Assembly: GCA_016302505.1 (NCBI GenBank)
Contig: JAEDNL010000046.1
Coordinates: 1-8,979, forward strand
Length of the DNA: 8,979 nt
Source: Bacilli bacterium
GTDB taxonomy: Bacteria; Bacillota_I; Bacilli_A; RF39; UBA660
Reading direction: 5' to 3'
Under the pieces are notes generated by a model. It worked only from the letters and a program-made list of their open reading frames with translations, was not told the origin of the DNA and searched no databases. The position numbers were made by a program, and so were the translations under genes. Shown piece by piece: positions 6,101-8,979 of this stretch (position 1 is its first letter; the number at the start of each line of letters is the position of its first letter).

Positions 6101-7769
6101 AAATCAAATAATATGGTTTATAGTTCTTATATAATTCTTCAGGTGTTTCCTCTCTACCATCTTCATCTATTTGAACTTCTTCATCATTAGCAACTCTACC
6201 ATCAAATATTTTTTCTAAATCAACCGTTACAGTATTCAATTCATCTAAATTAGTAGTAAAATATCGAATTGTTTTTTGATTATCCCAACAATGAGGTAAT
6301 ATTTTCAAATAATCCCATTTGTTCTCATTTTTAGTATAAACAATTATCTTTAAATCTGTATAAGCATGAAATGTCATTATTTGTAAAAATACTCCATCAA
6401 TAAATTGCTTAACAAGAGCCGGATTTCCAACAATACCAGTTATATTATTTTCAACAAGATTAACAGTTAATGGAGCACCTTTAATCATTAAAGAGTCAGA
6501 TACAACATTTTTAAGTTCATTGAATAAATTATCTTCTTCTTCCATAGAAAATTCTTCTCTAGGAATCGCAATTTTAATTTTAGTTTTGACATTTCCTATA
6601 CCTAGTCTAATTAGTAAAAAATCATTATTTTCAATATTTCTTTGCCATAAAGTACGAGGTTTAGTATCAATGATTAATTTACAATTTTCAAGAGAAGTTG
6701 CATTTTCCATTATTACTTGTCTTTGTTTATTCTTTATTAATTCAATTTCATGTCTTTTTTTATCCAAATATTCTTTATACTTTTCTTGACGTTTTTTCTC
6801 TTTTTTCTTAATGGATTTTTTATTGAACAAACTAGTCATAGCAGGCCAAAAAAGTGCACCAATAATCATCACAGATATAGTTATTACTGATGTAATAAAT
6901 CTAGATTTAGTAGCTGTACCTTCAAGATAAGCCATTATGTAATTAATTAAAGATATAACTGATGTACAAAGCATAGTTAACCTTGGACCAACTGTCAATA
7001 TCATAGGAGTATCATTGGGTACAATTGGAGCTGGAGGTTCTTCTATATTAACCTGTTCTTCTTCCATAATTGAATTAAATCTAGGAGATTTAAAATAATA
7101 ATCATCTTTACTAAATAAAGGTATATCATCATCTACATCTAATTTTCCATTAAAATATGGTAAACAATCAAAAATTTTAACAATAAATTTATCTTGAGCC
7201 ATAGTCAAATTCAAAACATTATTTATAATAATATATTTATCCAAAAAGATAATTTTTAAACCATAAAAGAATATAAAATCACCATTAAATAATGTTCTTT
7301 TTTTATCCCTCTCATCTGAGATAAAAACATAATCACAATCTGTTTCTACATTCCATTTACCATCTTGATATATAAAATTTATTATATTATCCTTTACATC
7401 ATCAATATTATAATTAATATCACAATCTGATTTTCCAATACTAAACTTTTCAGTTTTAACATCATATCTTTTTAAATTCTCATCATAAGTAGGCAAAACA
7501 TAAACATATATAATTTTATTATCATTATTAGTATCTAATAATTTAAATGAAGAATAAATAGAAATGTCAGGTATAGAATTTCCATCAAAAGAAATATTAT
7601 CTGCAAGTTTTAAAACCCACTTACCATCTAATTCTTCAACATTACCAAGGAATGTTCTATCATTTAAATATAAAGGATAAACACCATTAATTTTAACAGG
7701 TAAATTTACTTTATTAAAATATATATCATTAAACAAATATACTATCACTTTTACACCTACTCTATTCAT
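3189..7769 (-). CDS. essC: EssC/YukB type VII secretion FtsK/SpoIIIE-family ATPase
   Basis: The membrane motor of a Firmicutes type VII secretion system; the 1526 residues match the family. Order of domains: two FHA-like beta domains (about 1-200), an acidic linker, two membrane helices (about 264-282 and 292-308), a basic coiled stretch, then a linker domain and three FtsK-like ATPase domains. Domain 1 is intact, with Walker A GTTGSGKS (718-725), DYKGGG, Walker B LLIICDE (835-841) and the ATQKPSG motif. Domain 2 has GQTGSGKE (1065-1072), with Glu replacing the Ser/Thr after the P-loop Lys, and Asn1168 where a Walker B acid is expected. Domain 3 has lost the P-loop (1343-1352) but keeps IDD at 1453-1455. 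Only domain 1 therefore looks fully catalytic. The ATG is kept as the outer start and used for numbering. However, the predicted promoter would begin transcription at about this codon, and the in-frame GTG at 7746-7748, preceded by AGGTG (7754-7758), is the more likely start. The downstream esaB overlaps by one base. Confidence 0.97.
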   Translation of the reverse strand: MNRVGVKVIVYLFNDIYFNKVNLPVKINGVYPLYLNDRTFLGNVEELDGKWVLKLADNISFDGNSIPDISIYSSFKLLDTNNDNKIIYVYVLPTYDENLKRYDVKTEKFSIGKSDCDINYNIDDVKDNIINFIYQDGKWNVETDCDYVFISDERDKKRTLFNGDFIFFYGLKIIFLDKYIIINNVLNLTMAQDKFIVKIFDCLPYFNGKLDVDDDIPLFSKDDYYFKSPRFNSIMEEEQVNIEEPPAPIVPNDTPMILTVGPRLTMLCTSVISLINYIMAYLEGTATKSRFITSVITISVMIIGALFWPAMTSLFNKKSIKKKEKKRQEKYKEYLDKKRHEIELIKNKQRQVIMENATSLENCKLIIDTKPRTLWQRNIENNDFLLIRLGIGNVKTKIKIAIPREEFSMEEEDNLFNELKNVVSDSLMIKGAPLTVNLVENNITGIVGNPALVKQFIDGVFLQIMTFHAYTDLKIIVYTKNENKWDYLKILPHCWDNQKTIRYFTTNLDELNTVTVDLEKIFDGRVANDEEVQIDEDGREETPEELYKNYKPYYLIFTDDINSIRNVSLIKKILKYKKNLGFSMLMFNDRLSTLPSETSTFINIDEPQSGLVTNELSEDNQKQFTAEINNDIDVYECAQKLANIPINVEKAKYELPTSLSFLEMYGVGKVEQLNITEKWVNNNPVNSLSVPIGVDQNGELFKMDIHEKAYGPHGLVAGTTGSGKSEWIVTYILSLAVNFHPDEVQFVLIDYKGGGLALSFENSEMGIKLPHLAGTITNLDKSAINRAIASLESELKRRQSIFNDAREKLKEGSMNIYKYQQFYRKGMLDEPLSHLLIICDEFAELKQQQPEFMEQLISISRIGRSLGVHLILATQKPSGVVNDQIWSNSKFKVCLKVQDKNDSNEILKKPDAAFLKQTGAFYLEVGNDDYYNLGQSAWAGAKYYPSDVLKKKIDQSVQYIDNIGRTINVYDDIDVNVQKENKGEQLINIVQYIDSLAKKENYSGRKLWLPNVKEISYLSELVKKYNHKPESFNFDVPIGEYDEPRKQEQGLLSVDLEKGNIAIIGQTGSGKENLISTILWSSMIEHTPHEINHYIVDFGAETLKKFAKFPHVGEVIFQSEIDRFADLLELINGELEERKELFSDYNGSYEYYNKMSGKKLPLIVFTINAYDVLLELIPKVADLFLSLFRDAPRYGIIIVVSSSTNTVLRSRQLQYFNHVIMLQMQDETLYRATTNCRKDLLPARVFGRGICKTGIDEDSYCEFQTAFIAPEENLYEYIKNTANQLVDYYKVKAKQLAKIPETVTSEDLVKYVTDLSAVPIGFNFYEKDIAKYSLLDNKINLIASKDIKGSEKFIYGLVNIIGKHPNVKVRVVDLLGIFKKQILDIKVFNDDYNNVFGALESDVLNRTDSQDFAVNIIIGAGQYKKKLSKGGIEVANNMFSKIINSKKCVFVLIDDYDKLRTLKLESWFSSVNITNGIWLGTGFSSQSIFSCNAVTQDDKKYTYEGLAYSIKDSNYTVIKTMLDGEE

Positions 7770-7774
7770 AATAA

Positions 7775-7803
7775 AGTATACCTTAGGATAAATTCAATGT
7801 CAA
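7775..7803 (-). promoter_or_regulatory. Sigma-A type promoter of essC-esaB
   Basis: -35 TTGACA (7798-7803, perfect consensus) and -10 TATACT (7775-7780) with an exact 17-bp spacer, reading leftward. The expected transcription start is near 7768, which coincides with the upstream ATG of essC. Confidence 0.7.
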
Positions 7804-7818
7804 TTAAAAACACCAATA

Positions 7819-7847
7819 TTGATATCTTTCAAATTATAATCTATAAT
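7819..7847 (+). promoter_or_regulatory. Sigma-A type promoter of the divergent metallopeptidase gene
   Basis: -35 TTGATA (7819-7824) and -10 TATAAT (7842-7847, perfect) with a 17-bp spacer. The expected transcription start is near 7854, giving a leader of about 16 nt with an AGTAGGA ribosome site before the ATG at 7870. An 8-bp palindrome, CAATATTG (7814-7821), overlaps the edge of the -35 box. Confidence 0.7.
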
Positions 7848-7869
7848 AATATCGAAAGTAGGAAAAAAT

Positions 7870-8979
7870 ATGAAAGAATATAGAGAATTAGTAAGATTTA
7901 AATTTAATGGTAAAAAATATATAATGTACATTGATAATCAAAACAAATACTTTTTTCTAGAATTAAAAGATAATAATCAACTTTCATATATTCCATTACA
8001 AACTTTTAAAGAAATATGTGATATTTTTTGTAAAACACCACATATATTAAACATTCAAAAAGGAAAAAAAGAAAAAAATACGTTAAAATTAATACCTAAA
8101 ATTTTAATAGGAACAATTGCAGTACCACTAACACTTGTATCATATATATTTTTGCAAGCTACTGTACAAGAAATTAGTCACCATATATTTCCAAATACAC
8201 CATCACAAGTCTATAGTGAAGTTGGAAATTATGGAGAAAATAGTTCATCAGTAATTAATCATATATCTTTTGAAGTAGAAGATTCACCAGAAGAATTTGA
8301 AGTAGACACAATCTTAGAAAATCAATATTCACAATATATTTATGTATATGATAATGATTATTTAGATAAAGTTTTAAACTATTCCAGTGTAAGCATAGAA
8401 GAAATGCACAACGTAGTTAATCATAATAGTAGAATATCATCTAAATATAAAGATATTATTAACAAATTTATCGATGATTTATATGAAAAGCAACCAGATG
8501 CTGAAAAAAGGATACTATATGAAAATTTAAAAACATTAGAAGTTGTAGAATGTACAAAAAATGAACTAGCACTAGAAAGCTTATCAATGGATTCATATGG
8601 TTGTTATATAAGAACCAAAAATAAAATATTTGTACTAAAAGATAATGAATATAAAGAAGGAACATGGGAATATCAAGTAATCTATCACGAATTATGTCAT
8701 GCCGCTAGAACAGGATTTTGGGATTCAGACAAAAAACAAATTAGAGTTCAATGTGAAGGATTAAATTTTTATACCACTACTTCTGCAGAAGCATTAAATT
8801 CAATTTTTGCAGTTAGTTTATTTGATTATGATGAAAAAGACATAGCGTATCAATTACAAAGTAATTATTTCACTGTAATTTTAGAATGTATGGACAATTA
8901 TAAAATATCTGATTATATGAATCATAGTTTAGGATATTTTGTTAAAAAATTAGATGAGTACAATGGAGATAATAATTAT
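7870..8979 (+). CDS. Membrane-anchored HExxH metallopeptidase-like protein (3' end outside window)
   Basis: An open frame of 370 codons that runs off the right edge. Residues 1-73 form a small, probably beta-rich cytoplasmic domain ending in a lysine-rich stretch (KKEKNTLKLIPK). One membrane helix follows (about 74-97). The positive charges before it predict that the rest lies outside the cell. After an acidic, low-complexity linker (about 120-150) comes a helical region and then HELCH at 273-277, the zinc-binding and catalytic motif of zincin peptidases. Glu307, 30 residues later in SAEALNSIF, is a plausible third zinc ligand of the gluzincin type; this is inference. The start is supported by the promoter and ribosome site just upstream. 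The gene is divergent from essC across about 100 bp. I do not recognise a named family. It could be a cell-wall or surface-protein protease tied to type VII secretion, or an unrelated neighbour. Confidence 0.85.
   Translation, partial: MKEYRELVRFKFNGKKYIMYIDNQNKYFFLELKDNNQLSYIPLQTFKEICDIFCKTPHILNIQKGKKEKNTLKLIPKILIGTIAVPLTLVSYIFLQATVQEISHHIFPNTPSQVYSEVGNYGENSSSVINHISFEVEDSPEEFEVDTILENQYSQYIYVYDNDYLDKVLNYSSVSIEEMHNVVNHNSRISSKYKDIINKFIDDLYEKQPDAEKRILYENLKTLEVVECTKNELALESLSMDSYGCYIRTKNKIFVLKDNEYKEGTWEYQVIYHELCHAARTGFWDSDKKQIRVQCEGLNFYTTTSAEALNSIFAVSLFDYDEKDIAYQLQSNYFTVILECMDNYKISDYMNHSLGYFVKKLDEYNGDNNY

Noticed and set aside
6520..6789. An 89-codon open frame on the plus strand with hydrophobic segments
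   Set aside because: It is antisense to essC; its Ser/Leu/Ile-rich make-up is what the complement of AT-rich Lys/Glu/Asn codons gives.
8468..8665. A 65-codon hydrophobic open frame on the minus strand
   Set aside because: It is antisense to the metallopeptidase gene, which has a better start, promoter and motifs.
7870..8979. The divergent membrane protein as an EssB equivalent, since it has a cytoplasmic domain, one membrane helix and an outer domain
   Set aside because: The cytoplasmic part is far shorter than the EssB pseudokinase-like domain, and the outer part carries an HExxH motif not known in EssB.

Overview
The window is very AT-rich (about a quarter G+C by eye) and comes from a low-GC Gram-positive bacterium (Bacillota). 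The style of the genes suggests an uncultivated, Bacilli-like lineage, but that placement is inference. Trp is encoded by TGG, and TGA is used as a stop (for example at 934-936), so the genetic code is the standard bacterial one. The core of the window is a Firmicutes-type (T7SSb) type VII, ESX-like secretion locus on the minus strand. It is flanked on the right by a divergent, membrane-anchored metallopeptidase gene that runs off the window. On its left is a decayed ABC-transporter gene.

Layout from right to left. At 7870-8979 (+) is a partial gene for a protein with a short cytoplasmic N-terminal domain, one membrane segment and an HExxH zinc-protease motif. At 7775-7847 are two back-to-back promoters whose -35 boxes lie 15 bp apart, one for each direction. 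Then on the minus strand come essC (the secretion ATPase, 1526 codons) and esaB (ubiquitin-like, 84 codons), joined by a 1-nt stop/start overlap. They end at a 10-bp hairpin terminator (2904-2936). A separate promoter (2847-2875) and a leader inverted repeat precede a tightly packed six-gene cassette of small, mostly helical proteins (636-2799). Two of these are clear WXG100 proteins; the other four look Esx-like or helical but lack a classical WXG100 pattern. The cassette ends at another 10-bp hairpin with a T-tract (about 607-642). From 552 down to 73 lies an ABC-transporter pseudogene (MacB/FtsX type) with in-frame stops, a large internal deletion and a frameshift. In 1-72 I see nothing convincing.

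How the genes may work together. EssC is the membrane motor that recognises and pushes folded helical-hairpin substrates through the T7SSb channel, and EsaB is its small cytoplasmic accessory. The six-gene cassette supplies the likely substrates or chaperone partners. The other T7SSb membrane parts (EssA, EssB, EsaA) and any LXG toxin are not in the window. The metallopeptidase shares the intergenic control region with essC. It is predicted to face the outside of the cell, so it may process secreted Esx proteins or the cell wall around the machine. That role is inferred from position only.
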